Shown in pieces: positions 49,878 to 61,218 of a DNA stretch of 64,000 nucleotides; positions within the stretch are counted from its first letter, which is position 1; every line of letters begins with the position of its first letter. The stretch covers positions 43,998,456 through 44,062,455 of the forward strand of contig CM049318.1 in the NCBI GenBank assembly GCA_026874595.1, in the 5' to 3' direction. The DNA is from Sipunculus nudus (Eukaryota; Annelida; Sipuncula; Golfingiida; Sipunculidae). A program made the position numbers and the translations under genes. The notes under the pieces are model-generated. The model saw only the letters and a list, made by a program, of their open reading frames with translations. It did not search any database and was not told the origin of the DNA.

Positions 49878-49995
49878 CAAATATCTTGGCATCTAGTTTC
49901 TGGCGGTTTAAGGAACTGGTGCCATAGAGTAATGTATAGGCCTCACTGTGGCATGTCTGCAGCTCCTCAATTGTGGCCTTTCTAGAGATTACTTT
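49878..49995 (-). CDS. HDAC4: Class IIa histone deacetylase, internal exon (first in window)
   Basis: On the minus strand an exon of 118 nt lies between an acceptor reading TTATTACAG and a donor reading GTTAGT. It is open in one frame: 39 codons plus one base. The peptide contains [16 protein letters not shown] followed by TLLYGT and LNRQKLD. This is the signature at the start of the deacetylase domain of HDAC4/5/7/9 (family knowledge: human HDAC4 has RKATLEELQTVHSEAH and LNRQKLD here). The protein is a class IIa deacetylase that shuttles between nucleus and cytoplasm and represses MEF2-type factors. The final base G completes a GAT (Asp) codon with the next exon at 29920, so splicing is phase consistent. 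The exon sits in a repeat-poor island of about 1.25 kb between a family IV element and a family I fragment. Class IIa assignment is firm; which paralogue is not, and invertebrates usually have one. Confidence 0.95.
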
Positions 49996-50523
49996 CTGTA
50001 ATAAACAAGAAATGGCTAAATAAATGCCATTCTTAACTCAAGTAACTGCAATCAAAAACACAAGAAGCACCCCATCTCATGCAAATTTAAGGCAAACATC
50101 ATTTACCATCATATCCAGCCACTACATGCAAATCAAGTCATGGCGAGACCTGCAAAACAAAAGTACACAGAGATTACAATTTCTGTAAAGAAGGCTCTGT
50201 GTCAGTACAAGATAGACAACCTGAGATGTTCCCAGGATAAGTAGGTTCAGTATGCCATGAAAAACTTTTCTGTGAAAAAAGGACATTAAACTCTCAGACA
50301 TTCTTAAGCAGAGTGACAAGTGTCTCCCTTATGAAACAGTTATGCAATCACAAATATTGTATTATTTTGCTTATATAATGGCATCTGTTTTCAAAGAATA
50401 CGCCTCTTACCTTTCGTGATTTGATAAACCAACCACCTTGTAATTGAACATAAATTTAAGATTTTCATTTGGTCATTTATCAAGTCACAACTGTAGTCAT
50501 CTAATTTTGTTATCAAGTGTAAA
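49996..50523. other. Repeat-poor intron sequence upstream of the first exon
   Basis: I searched here for the preceding HDAC exon (expected to encode the HQC-type structural zinc segment) and did not find it. It probably lies beyond base 64000. Confidence 0.5.
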
Positions 50524-50876
50524 CAAGGGACCCAATGGTCAAGGCGATCAGTTGTTATATATGATTACAAAATATGATTTGGAAGAGGGGAAGGCAAATG
50601 CTAGTTTAGTGTGGTAATATAAGCTGTATTATGAGATGATGGTGCTTAACTGAAGTTATGTAGATTTTGATAAAATTCGGGGATATATGGAAGAGGATTG
50701 ATGTCATTTATATTATTTACATTTTGAAATGGAGAGCTTTTGTCACACAAGTTCAGACTTGTGCATGCATTTATTTTCTGAGTATTTATTCAGTTTCAGT
50801 AAAACAAAATTGTTGAGAATCTAGGATATACAAAATTCATAAATTTAAAAATAATCATAGGTACCTGGTTTTAAAA
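50524..50876 (+). mobile_element. Diverged family I subtype b, 5' part
   Basis: It starts CAAGGGACCCAATGGTCAA and has the TTATATATGATTACAAAATA interior of subtype b. It is older than the other b copies by the number of changes. It stops within GGTACCTGGTTTTA, where another family I start follows. Confidence 0.7.
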
Positions 50877-51298
50877 AAGGGACCTATGGGACACGTCGCT
50901 CAGCTGAATTTTGGAAAATTTTAGCAAATGCAAAATATACTTATTCCTTTTATAAAAGCTAAGAGGAAATTGCCCTGCTAACTGGTGATAATCGAATATT
51001 AAATATATGTTAACCGAACTGATACCGTGCCATTTTTTGGACTATATCTAAGATGCAGGAGCCTCTCATGATCAAATACTTCTAAAAGTATCATTATTTC
51101 AACTTTATGACAGAAATATGTCATAAGATGATTAGCTTAAGTAAAATAATGCACATTTAATTAAAAACTGAAAGAAAATGCTGTAAGAAATTAAAATTTT
51201 CTATTTTCAAATAAGCATAATAAATCTGATAAGAATATATTGTACTGTATAATACATCACAAATGGGTTTGAAACCACTTAATAATGCAATAAGGAAA

Positions 51299-54200
51299 CA
51301 AGGCCTACAGGCCTAATGCGAACCTGTGCATATGGATATACACCAGGTATAACGCCTCAGTGCTGAACCACTACTTTTCATATATATGAACAATGCAAGA
51401 ACTAAACATTTTGAATCAGAAACAATGACACAAACATCACTGCTGAAATTCTGGCATGGGTGCACACAACACAAAAATTATTGTAGGTGGCACCACCAGT
51501 CTTGTATACAACAAAGCTATTTGACATGTACACATATGCCCAATTTCAGGCTGATATATCAAATTCTTCTGTAGAATTAAGCAGGCAAATACACTTTGCA
51601 AAAGTCATTGTAGATGGCGACACCTGTCTTGTGAACAAGAAAGCCATAAAAACACATAGACAGGTCAGAATATTAGGCCAATACATCAAACTTACCTTGA
51701 GTCTGATGCACGGGGCTGACCAGGCTTAGGTGAGAAAGGCTGTTGCCCTGAGTGTACTGTGACAAATTACTGGCTCAGGCTACTGCACTGAGCGAACTCT
51801 TGACATTGCACCTGGCTAGACGGAGTGAATTTTTGACCTGTACCTGGCTGCACTGAGTGAACTCTTGACCTGTTGCATAATCTGAAACAGTTGGCAGTCT
51901 GCCAAAGCTATAAATAAATCCAGGCTGACCTTTTGCCTATTGCCAAATCTTAAATAGTAGCCCCACAATTGCATAAGCTCACAGATTGGCTCCATATGCA
52001 GCCCTGAGGGGCATGACACCCATGAGGTGATCACATGATACTCATGAAGTGATCACATGCTACCCATGAGATGATCACATGCTGCCCATGAGGTGATCAC
52101 ATGCCTTGTGCTTGGCTGCACTGATTGAACTGTTGACCTATATTTGGCTACACTGAATGAACTCTTGATCTGTTGCCAAATCTGAAACAGTTGGCAGTTT
52201 CTCAACCTATTCAAGAAACGTACACAATCTTGGCTCGCCTCTGGGATCATTTCTGTAAAATTTGGACAATTTGGCTTGACTGTTTACAAGAAGAAGACTT
52301 TTACAAGTTTTTTTTCAGCTTTTTCCTTGTAAAATCTAAGTAAATGCAGATAGCAAAAATAAGATGAATCCATCAACATTTGATATGTGACAGATAACTG
52401 CATAACATTTGGGGATGGTAGCTCCTACTATTCCTGAGAAATTATGAGTTAGTTTACAGATGATATGTTATATCATAAATCTACATTTTGTAAAAGCTTT
52501 TAAAAACATTCTTGTCAATATTTTCCATAGATAACCTGAAATCTAAATGTCTAGAGGCATAATGTAATGGATGCTGATGAACATATATGGTAAAATGACT
52601 CAAATCAATCTTTATAATTCAGCCAAATTCATTTTTTGGAACCATAAAAGACAATTATTATAAGAATGATTCAGGGAATTATTCTTGCAAAATATTAAAC
52701 AAACTGGCCTCAGGATCATCATCAGTCGAAAAACGTTTTGTAGGTTTATAACTCATATGGGAAAATACAACAAAATGGCAAAGTTCACCTTTCCATAACT
52801 CAGCCAAAAGTCATTGAATCAAAACCATTTGAACAAACTTAAATTATCAACATGTAAGGATAATTAATGTGTGGGATTTAAGAATTTGGCCAGGTGGTTT
52901 TGGAGTAGAAGATTTTTGTTCCCATATAGCTAACATGGGCTGTTATGGCATATGACTAAATTCAGCTTCCCATAACTCAGCCAAAAGTCACTGAACTGAG
53001 ACCATTTGAACAAACTTGAATTATCAACATCTAAGGATAATTAATGTGTGAGATTTAAGAATGTGGCCCAGTGGTTTTTGAGAAGAAGATTTTTGTAACC
53101 ACTTAGCTAACATGGGCTGTTATGGCATATGACTAAATTCAGCTTCCCATAACTCAGCCAAAAGTCACTGAACTGAGACCATTTGAACAAACTTGAATTA
53201 TCAACATCTAAGGATAATTAATGTGTGAGATTTAAGAATTTGGCCCAGTGGTTGTTGAGAAGAAGATTTTTGTAGCCACTTAGCTAAAATTGGCTGTTAT
53301 GGCATATGACTAAATTCAGCTCCCCATAACTCAGCCAAAAGTCACTGAACTGAGACCATTTGAACAAACTTGAATTATCAACATCTAAGGATAATTAATG
53401 TGTGAGATTTAAGAATTTGGCCCAGTGGTTTTTGAGAAGATTTTTGTAGCCACTAAGCTAAAATGGGCTGTTATGGCATGTGACTAAATTCAGCTTCCCA
53501 TAACTTAGCCAAAAGTCACTGAACTGAGACCATTTGAACAAACTTCAGAAAGCACTACCCTAGGATCATTTCTGTGCGATATTAAACAATTTGGCCATCT
53601 CTTTGAGAGAAGAAGTTATTTGTAGCTGTCAGTGTGAAACGGGCACTGATGACCTCGTACAAAAAAGGCCGATGCAGGTGGCGCCACCAATACCTCAATT
53701 TCAGATATGACTCATGTGACCAACATTGGCATAAAATTTGGTGATAGCTCCAGCCTTTTCTGAGATTTTAATTTTAGTGTGCTTTTTTGGACAGATGACT
53801 AAGTTCAACCTCCTGTAACTCAGCCAAAAATCTCCGAAATGGAACCATTCAAACAAACTTGAGACAGATTGTTCCAGGGATCATTTCTGTCAAATATTGG
53901 ACAATTTGGCAGGACAGTTTCTGAGAAGAAGATTTTTACAGCTTTTTTTGCTTTTTTCCCTATTAAATCTAAGAAAATGCAGTTTAAAACTAGATGTGTC
54001 GGAACGACACGAATGCCCCCGCCTGGGGCAAATTAGAAACATTTGTAAAATTTTGAAAAATTTTTTAAGTTCAGGAGGTGTTGTTTGGTCAGAAGGTAGG
54101 TCAACAGAGCAAAATGCAAACTCGATCTGTAACAGGTCATTATCAAGCAACACACCAAAAATCAGGCCAGTATATGCAGGCATTGATAATAAAAAGTCCA

Positions 54201-55327
54201 TACATGTGCATTTTCCATAAAAATTTCAGTCTTCCATGAAATTTTCTATGTTTAGGAGCCTTAAAACAATCAAAAGTAGGTCAACGGGGACAAAACGCGA
54301 ACTCGATCTGTAACTGTCATTATCTGCGCACACATTAAAAATCAGGATGGTATCTGCAGGCATTGAGGATAAAAAGTCAGTACATATGCATTTGTTATGA
54401 AAATTTCTATTTTTCATGAAACTTTCTATGTTCAGGAGCAGTCAAATGGTCAAAAGTAGGTCAACAGGGACAAAACAAGAACTCGATCTCTAACTGGTCA
54501 TTATCTGCCCACACAAAAAAAATCAGGCCAATATCTGCAGGCATTGCGAAAAAAAGTCCGTACATGTGTATTTGTCATGAAAACTTCTATTTTTCATGAA
54601 ATTTTCTAAGTTTAAGAGCCGTAAAACGGTCAAAAGTAGGTCAACAGGGACGAAACGCGAACTCGATCTGTAACTGGTCATTATCTGCCTACACACCAAA
54701 AATCAGGCCAATATCTGCAGGCATTGCCAAAAAAATCTGTACATGTGTATTTGTCATGAAAACTTCTATTTTTCATGAAATTTTCTAAGTTTAGGAGCCG
54801 TAAAATGGTAAAAAGTAGGTCAACTGGGACGAAACGCGAACTCAATCTGTAACTGGTCTATATTTGCCCACACACCAAAAATCAGGCCAATATCTGCAGG
54901 CATTGCGAAAAAAAGTCCGTACAACTGTTCGATTTCAGAATGACGGAAAGACGGAATGACGGACATGGGTAAAACTATATGTTCTACTTCCTGTAACTCG
55001 GCCAAAAATCACCGAACTTAAACCATTCGAACAAACTTGAGAAAGATTGTTCCAGGAATCATTTCTGTGAAATACTGGACAATTTGCCTGATTCGGAGAA
55101 GATTTTTTAAAGGTTTTTTTTGCTTTTTCCCTAATAAATTTAAGAAAATGCAGTTAGCCAAAAAATAAACAAAATCTGATAGAGTTTTTCAGATGACTAT
55201 TTATTTGCAAAAAATTTGGTGAAGCTAGCTTCTGCCATTTTTTAGATAGCTATGGGTTAACGTACAGATGACACACGATAGACGCTGCACGACACCGCAC
55301 CATTGCATAAGCTTACGGGTTCGCTAA
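51299..55327 (+). mobile_element. Family II element hosting a family V insertion
   Basis: The 5' end is CAAGGCCTACAGGCCTAATG and GCGAACCTGTG; the 3' end is the diverged TTACGGGTTCGCTAA. ATGAGGTGATCACATG-type repeats are at about 52020-52105, and tandem 179-bp units at 52790-53580. GGTGGCGCCACC is at 53677-53688. The 3' region appears twice, once on each side of the family V copy. Confidence 0.8.
53990..54981 (+). mobile_element. Family V element, 3' end lost
   Basis: The 5' end CTAGATGTGTCGGAACGACA contains the hairpin GTGTCG-GAA-CGACAC and is followed by ATGCCCCCGCC. About five tandem units of 180 bp follow (GTAGGTCAAC at about 54096, 54276, 54456, 54637 and 54817). A GACGGAAAGACGGAATGACGG tail is present in outline, but it stops at ACTATATG, just where an inverse arm should begin, and family II sequence follows. 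Confidence 0.7.
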
Positions 55328-55683
55328 AAAAACAGGTGACGCCACCACTTTTCTGGAACTAACAAAACTAGTCATGGTCAATATCCAAGGCAAGATTCAT
55401 GACAATCAATGTATTAATTATCAAGATATTGGAGGTTTTGTATCAAATTTTTTTTATTGTAGAGGGTACTTACAATACCCACAGCTCGAAGGATATTGGT
55501 CACAATGACCTAATTTAAGGTTTCCAAGGAGTTTTTTCATGGGCCTTCCTATATTTTTAGTTACAGGATTCTAGGATTAGTGGTTACGATTTGTGCCCTG
55601 CTAACGGACAGCCTGACAGTCAGACAGACAACGGACAAAGAAGGATTCCTATACCTCAGTTGACTTACAGTCAGCTGAGCTAA

Positions 55684-55907
55684 AAAATACCAGAAAAGGA
55701 TTCTCTGGATCATTTTACCCTAGAATTCCTGTATTAGTTGGCCCTCTATGTCAAAGATGAGAAATGTGGTATTTTTGCTATTTTAGTACTGTTTTGGTGG
55801 CCATTTTGTTTTATGCTTATTACCTAAAAAAATATTAAGGCTGACAGTGGGCCAACCTTATTATTTTTTGCACCCAACATATTGGTGAACAAAATCCACA
55901 AAGAAAA
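55684..55907. other. Short unassigned stretch
   Basis: 224 bp between two family I copies; nothing recognised. Confidence 0.4.
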
Positions 55908-56088
55908 CAAGTGACCCATGGGTCATGACGCTCAGCTGACTGGGAAGAGATTCGCAAAGGAAATTTTATCATCAGAATGGTAGTATATACCCATTCAACT
56001 GAAGCATCAAACAGATTAACCAACAGGCCAAGATTGTGAATGTATTTATATATCTCAAAAATAGAGAAAAAAATGCATAAACTTAAAA
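55908..56088 (+). mobile_element. Family I subtype d, 5' 181 bp only
   Basis: Same segment as 3399-3578 and again followed by a family II 5' end at the same internal position. Confidence 0.8.
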
Positions 56089-56281
56089 CAAGGCCTACAG
56101 GCCTAATGCGAACCTGTGCAATGAGATTACACCAGGTATAATGCTTCAATGCTGGACCATTACTTTTCAAGAACATGTGTAACATGTATATGAACAATGC
56201 AAGTACTAAACACTTAGAACAAGAAACAATTAAACAAACATCACTGCTGCAATTTTGGCATGGGTGCACACAACACAAAAA
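56089..56281 (+). mobile_element. Family II 5' part
   Basis: The 5' end is CAAGGCCTACAGGCCTAATG and GCGAACCTGTG. It is cut after CACAACACAAAA by a family I start; the uninterrupted text is at 3745-3765. Confidence 0.8.
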
Positions 56282-56604
56282 CAAGGGACCTATGGGTCAC
56301 GGGGCTCAGCTGTTATATATGATAAAAAAATATGATTTAGAAATGAGGCACATGCTGGTTTTATGTGGTAATATAAATAAGCTGTATTATGAGTTGTTGT
56401 TGTTTAGCTCATGTAAGTTTTTGAAAGTACCTTTGGAGACAGGAAAGAGGATTAATTTCATTTATTTTATTAACAAATGGAGTGCGATTGTCACAAAGAT
56501 TTTGACTTGGCCATATAACTTATAAGCAGAACATATAATATAAGAGTTTAACTATTTATTAAAAAAATTACAAATATTCTCCCAAATATAATTTTTATTA
56601 AAAA

Positions 56605-59600
56605 CTAGACATTTCTTGGCACTGCAGGTGCCAGAGTATCCCCAGACATAGTAGGCCCCCCTCCTACAAGAACAGACCCCCATTTTTAGCAGCATATACT
56701 GACACTTGGCATATTTATTGTTTATTCCATCTAACGATCCACAATCTTGTTGAAGATGTTGGTCCTGTGACCTTGATCTTTTTAAAGATGTGTCCTGTGA
56801 CCTTGACCTTTGATCTCATAACCCCAAAATCAATTTGGGTCTTGCTTTTCCAATGGGACACATGCAAGTCAAGTTTGAAATCTATACATCAATAAAGCAG
56901 GAATTATCATCCAGAAACTTATTTTTGGACAGATGGCTCCTGTGACCTTCACCTTTGACCTTGTGACCTCAAAATTGATAGTGTTCTTCCTCTCTTGGCA
57001 GGAGAACTATATGTGCAAGATGAAAGATATGAGATGAAATGTTTGGCTGAAAATGCATCCACATCTTTTTAAAGATGTGTCCTGTGACCTTGACCTTTGA
57101 CCTCATGACCCCAAAATCAATTTTGGTCTTACTTTTCCAATGGGACATATACAAGTCAAGTTTGAAATCCATACATCAATAAAAGCAGGAATTATCATCC
57201 AGAAACTAATTTTTGGACATATGGCTCCTGTGACCTTCACCTTTGAACTTGTGACCTCAAAATTGATAGGGGTCTTCCACTCTTGGCAGGTGAACTATAT
57301 GTGCAAGAGGAAAGATCTGAGATGAATTGTTTGGCTGAAAATGCATCCACAATCTTTTTAAAGAGGTTTCCTGTGACCTTGACCTTTGACCTCATGACCC
57401 CAAAATCAATTTGGGTCTTGCTTTTCTAATGGGTCAATAACAAAGCCAAGTTTGAAATCCATACATCAGTGAAAGAAGGAATTATCATCCAGAAACTAAT
57501 TTTTGGACAGATGGCTCCTGTGACCTTCACCTTTGACCTTGTGACCTCAAAATTGATAGGGGTCTTCCACTCTATGGCAGGTGAACTATATGTGCAAGAT
57601 GAAAGATCTGAGATGAATTATTTGGCTGAAAATGCATCCACAATCTTTTTATAGAGGTTTCCTGTGACCTTGACCTTTGACCTCATGACCCCAAATTCAA
57701 TTCCGGTCTTGCTTTTCCAATGGGTCAAATACAAGTCAAGTTTGAAATCCAAACATCAATAAAAGAAGGAATTATCATCCAGAAACTAATTTTTGGACAG
57801 ATGGCTCCTGTGACCTTAACCTTTGACCTTGTGTCCTCAAAATTGATAGGGTTCTTCCTCTCTTGGCAGGTGAACTATATGTGCAAGATGAAAGATCTGA
57901 GATGAAATTTTTGGCTGAAAATGCATCCACATCTTTTTAAAGATGTGTCCTGTGACCTTGACCTTTGACCTCATGATCCCAAAATCAATTTGGGTCTTGC
58001 TTTTCCAATGGGACATATATAAGTCAAGTTAGAAATCCATACATCAATAATAGCAGGAATTATCATCCAAAAACTAATTTTTGGACAGATGGCTCCTGTG
58101 ACCTTCTCCTTTGACCTTGTGACCTTAAAATTGATAGGGGTCTTCCACTCTAGGCAGGTGAACTATATGTGCAAGATGAAAGATCTGAGATGAATTGTTT
58201 GGCTGAAAATGCATCCACAATCTTTTTAAAGAGGTTTCCTGTGACCTTGACCTTTGACCTCATGACCCCAAAATCAATTTGGGTCTTGCTTTTCCAATGG
58301 GTCAATAACAAAGCCAAGTTTGAAATCCATACATCAGTAAAAGAAGGAATTATCATCCAGAAACTAATTTTTGGACAGATGGCTCCTGTGACCTTCACCT
58401 TTGACCTCAAAATTGATAGGGGTCTTCCACTCTTGGCAGGTGAACTATATGTGCAAGATGAAAGAACTGAGATGAATTGTTTGGCTGAAAATGCATCCAC
58501 AATCTTTTTATAGAGATTTCCTGTGACCTTGACCTTTGACCTCATGACCCCAAATTCAATTCCGGTCTTGCTTTTCCAATGGGTCAAATACAAGTCAAGT
58601 TTGAAATCCAAACATCAATAAAAGAAGGAATTATCATCCAGAAACTAATTTTTGGACAGATGGCTCCTGTGACCTTCACCTTTGACCTTGTGACCTCAAA
58701 ATTGATAGGGTTCTTCCTCTCTTGGCAGGTGAACTATATGTGCAAGATGAAAGATCTGAGATGAAATGTTTGGCTGAAAATGCATCCACATCTTTTTAAA
58801 GATGTGTCCTGTGACCTTGAACTTTGACCTCATGATCCCAAAATCAATTTGGGTCTTGCTTTTCCAATGGGACATATATAAGTCAAGTTAGAAATCCATA
58901 CATCAATAAAAGCAGGAATTATCATCCAGAAACTAATTTTTGGACATATGGCTCCTGTGACCTTCACCTTTGAACTTGTGACCTCAAAATTGATAGGGGT
59001 CTTCCACTCTTGGCAGGTGAACTATATGTGCAAGATGAAAGATCTGAGATGAATTGTTTGGCTGAAAATGCATCCACAATCTTTTTAAAGAGGTTTCCTG
59101 TGACCTTGACCTTTGACCTCATGACCCCAAAATCAATTTGGGTCTTGCTTTTCTAATGGGTCAATAACAAAGCCAAGTTTGAAATCCATACATCAGTAAA
59201 AGAAGGAATTATCATCCAGAAACTAATTTTTGGACAGATGGCTCCTGTGACCTTCACCTTTGACCTTGTGACCTCAAAATTGATAGGGGTCTTCCACTCT
59301 TGGCAGGTGAACTATATGTGCAAGATGAAAGGTCTGAGATGAATTGTTTGGCTGAAAATGCATCCACAATCTTTTTAAAGATGTGTCCTGTAACCTTGAC
59401 CTTTGACCTCATGACCCCAAATTCAATTCCGGTCTTGCTTTTCCAATGGGTCAAATACAAGTCAAGTTTGAAATCCAAACATCAATAAAAGAAGGAATTA
59501 TCATCCAGAAACTAATTTTTGGACAGATAGCTCCTGTGGCCTTGACCTTTGACCTTGTGACCCCAAAATTTCTATGGATCATCCACTATTGGCAGATAAC

Positions 59601-60658
59601 TTATATGTGCAAGATGAAAGGTCTGAGATGAATTGTTTGGCTGAAAATGCATCCACAATCTTTTTAAAGATGTGTCCTGTGACCTTGACCTTTGACCTCA
59701 TGACCCCAAAATCAATTGGAGTCTTGCTTTTTCAATGGGACATATATAAGTCAAGTTTGAAATCAGTACATCAATAAAAGCAGGAATTATCATCCAGAAA
59801 CTAATTTTTGGACAGATAGCTCCTGTGGCCTTGACCTTTGACCTTGTGACCCCAAAATTTATGTGGATCATCCACTATTGGCAAGTGAGCTATATATTCA
59901 AGATGGAAGACCTGGGATGAAAGTTTGGCTTAAAATGCATCCACAGTATCTTTTAAAATGCCAGTCCAGTGACCTTGACCTTTGACCTCATGACCCTAGA
60001 ACCTATAGGGTTCTTACTTTAGTGGCAGGCCATACATAAGTCATGTTTGAAATCCATATGGCTATCAACACTGGAGATATCATAAGAAGTGTGTGATTTT
60101 CACCATATATGGCAATATTCAAGGTCAAGGCCACTATCATAGGAAAGGTCATGACCCCAATTTAAATAAGCATCATCCCATAACCCATACCTATGTATAT
60201 GCATAATATAAAAGAAATCTGTCCATTAGTTTTTGACTTATAATGCTCACAATGATGTAAGGTGGGAATTTTGGGGGTATTAAACGGCACGAAAACAAGT
60301 AAAAAATAATTGGTGGCGCCACCAGTTTCTGGAACATGACAACCCTATCCATGATCTTCCATCAACTTGATTTTGGGATAAATCCATGCAAGATTTCTTG
60401 AGATATTAAAGAATTTGTGGGATTTTCCCGAAAATTGGACCTATTCATGGTCAAGGACACTCTCCTAGTAAAGGTCATGACCTCATTTTAAATAGGCGTT
60501 GTCCTCTTTCCCATATCTATACATATACCAAGTTTGGTAAAGTTCCGTGAAATATTTTTTGGGTTATCGCACCAACAAGATTCATATGCGGCGGCGGCGG
60601 CGGGGGCGGCGGGACCGGTATGAAAACATAGTATCCCCCGCTTTGTCTGGGGATACAA
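56605..60658 (+). mobile_element. Family III element, complete (4054 bp), satellite-filled
   Basis: The 5' end is CTAGACATTTCTTGG with hairpin TGGCACTGCAGGTGCCA, then GTATCCCCAGACA at 56636-56648. The 3' end has the exact inverse TGTCTGGGGATAC at 60644-60656, in a hairpin with GTATCCCC, then AA. Comparison with empty copies at 24676-24700 and 44160-44185 places it between A and T without target duplication. GGTGGCGCCACC is at 60312-60323 and a CGG-rich run at about 60590-60615. Confidence 0.9.
56760..60010 (+). repeat. 290-bp satellite array, about 11 units, with trimeric higher order
   Basis: Units begin at a CCTGTGACCTTGACCTTTGA stretch near 56797, 57079, 57370, 57660, 57950, 58238, 58520, 58808, 59097, 59387, 59677 and 59968. 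From 57079 to 59677 three variants alternate in fixed order, giving a repeat of about 865 bp. Each unit contains two TGACC(T/C)TTGACC-type blocks. Open frames of up to 153 codons here are by-products of the repeat. Confidence 0.9.
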
Positions 60659-61218
60659 TAATAAGAGAATAGTATGATTTATTCCAAAAAAAAAATATAA
60701 CTGAAATGATTTTTAAAATAATATTAAAGAATATATTCATGAATGCATTCATTAATACATTTTGAAAGTATTTGCACTGGTATTCATATACATAAATGCT
60801 AAAAAATACATGCTGTAAAAATTAAATCCACAGTACTTACAGGAAAAAAACGTGCCATGGTCAAAGTTGGGCCAAATTTAAGGTACCAATTTTTTATTTT
60901 TGTTAATATTTAAAAAAAAATTAAAAGATTTTGATCTAATTTTGCATATACAATTTAATTTTGATTAATTAAAGTTATATTACTGGAAAAAAGTCCATAG
61001 CTTTAACATGTTTTGTGTTAAGTGATCAAATACCTTTCCTGATTTTTTACACAATGCATTATATTTGGGCCCATAACTTTTTAAATTTACATAATACAGA
61101 CATAATTTCTGGAATGTACATAGGAACTATATAGAGGAAAAATTATGGTAAATATGAGGAAAAACAGATGAGTGGTTTTGATGTTAGGCAGTCCTGAAGT
61201 GTAAAAAAAGGTTTTTAA

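Larger units (their letters stand above)
50877..55683 (+). mobile_element. Family I element split by a family II insertion
   Basis: The 5' end is AAGGGACCTATGGGACACG and CGCTCAGCTGA. After 420 bp it is interrupted by family II at 51299-55327. The following 355 bp are a family I tail ending ACAGTCAGCTGAGCTAA. That both parts belong together is inferred from bracket order, not from an intact paralogue. Confidence 0.6.
56282..61218 (+). mobile_element. Family I subtype b with internal deletion, hosting family III
   Basis: It starts CAAGGGACCTATGGGTCAC and GCTCAGCTG. It is interrupted by family III at 56605-60658, after which its own text resumes (TAATAAGAGAATAG). Relative to 61219-63606, about 1.4 kb between ATTCATATAC and ACATGCTGT is missing near 60790. 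It ends at GGTTTTTAA, where the next unit begins. Confidence 0.8.

Noticed and set aside
50000-50523. Preceding HDAC exon
   Set aside because: No frame with the zinc-binding Cys/His segment and splice sites was seen, and the rest to 64000 is repeat.
55835-56284. Minus-strand open frame of 149 codons
   Set aside because: It runs across three different element 5' ends (I, II and into I) and resembles the frame at 22173-22517 only because both contain family II sequence.
58150-58611. Minus-strand open frame of 153 codons
   Set aside because: It lies wholly in the 290-bp satellite, and the repeated peptide simply follows the DNA repeat. Frames on the other strand are equally open.
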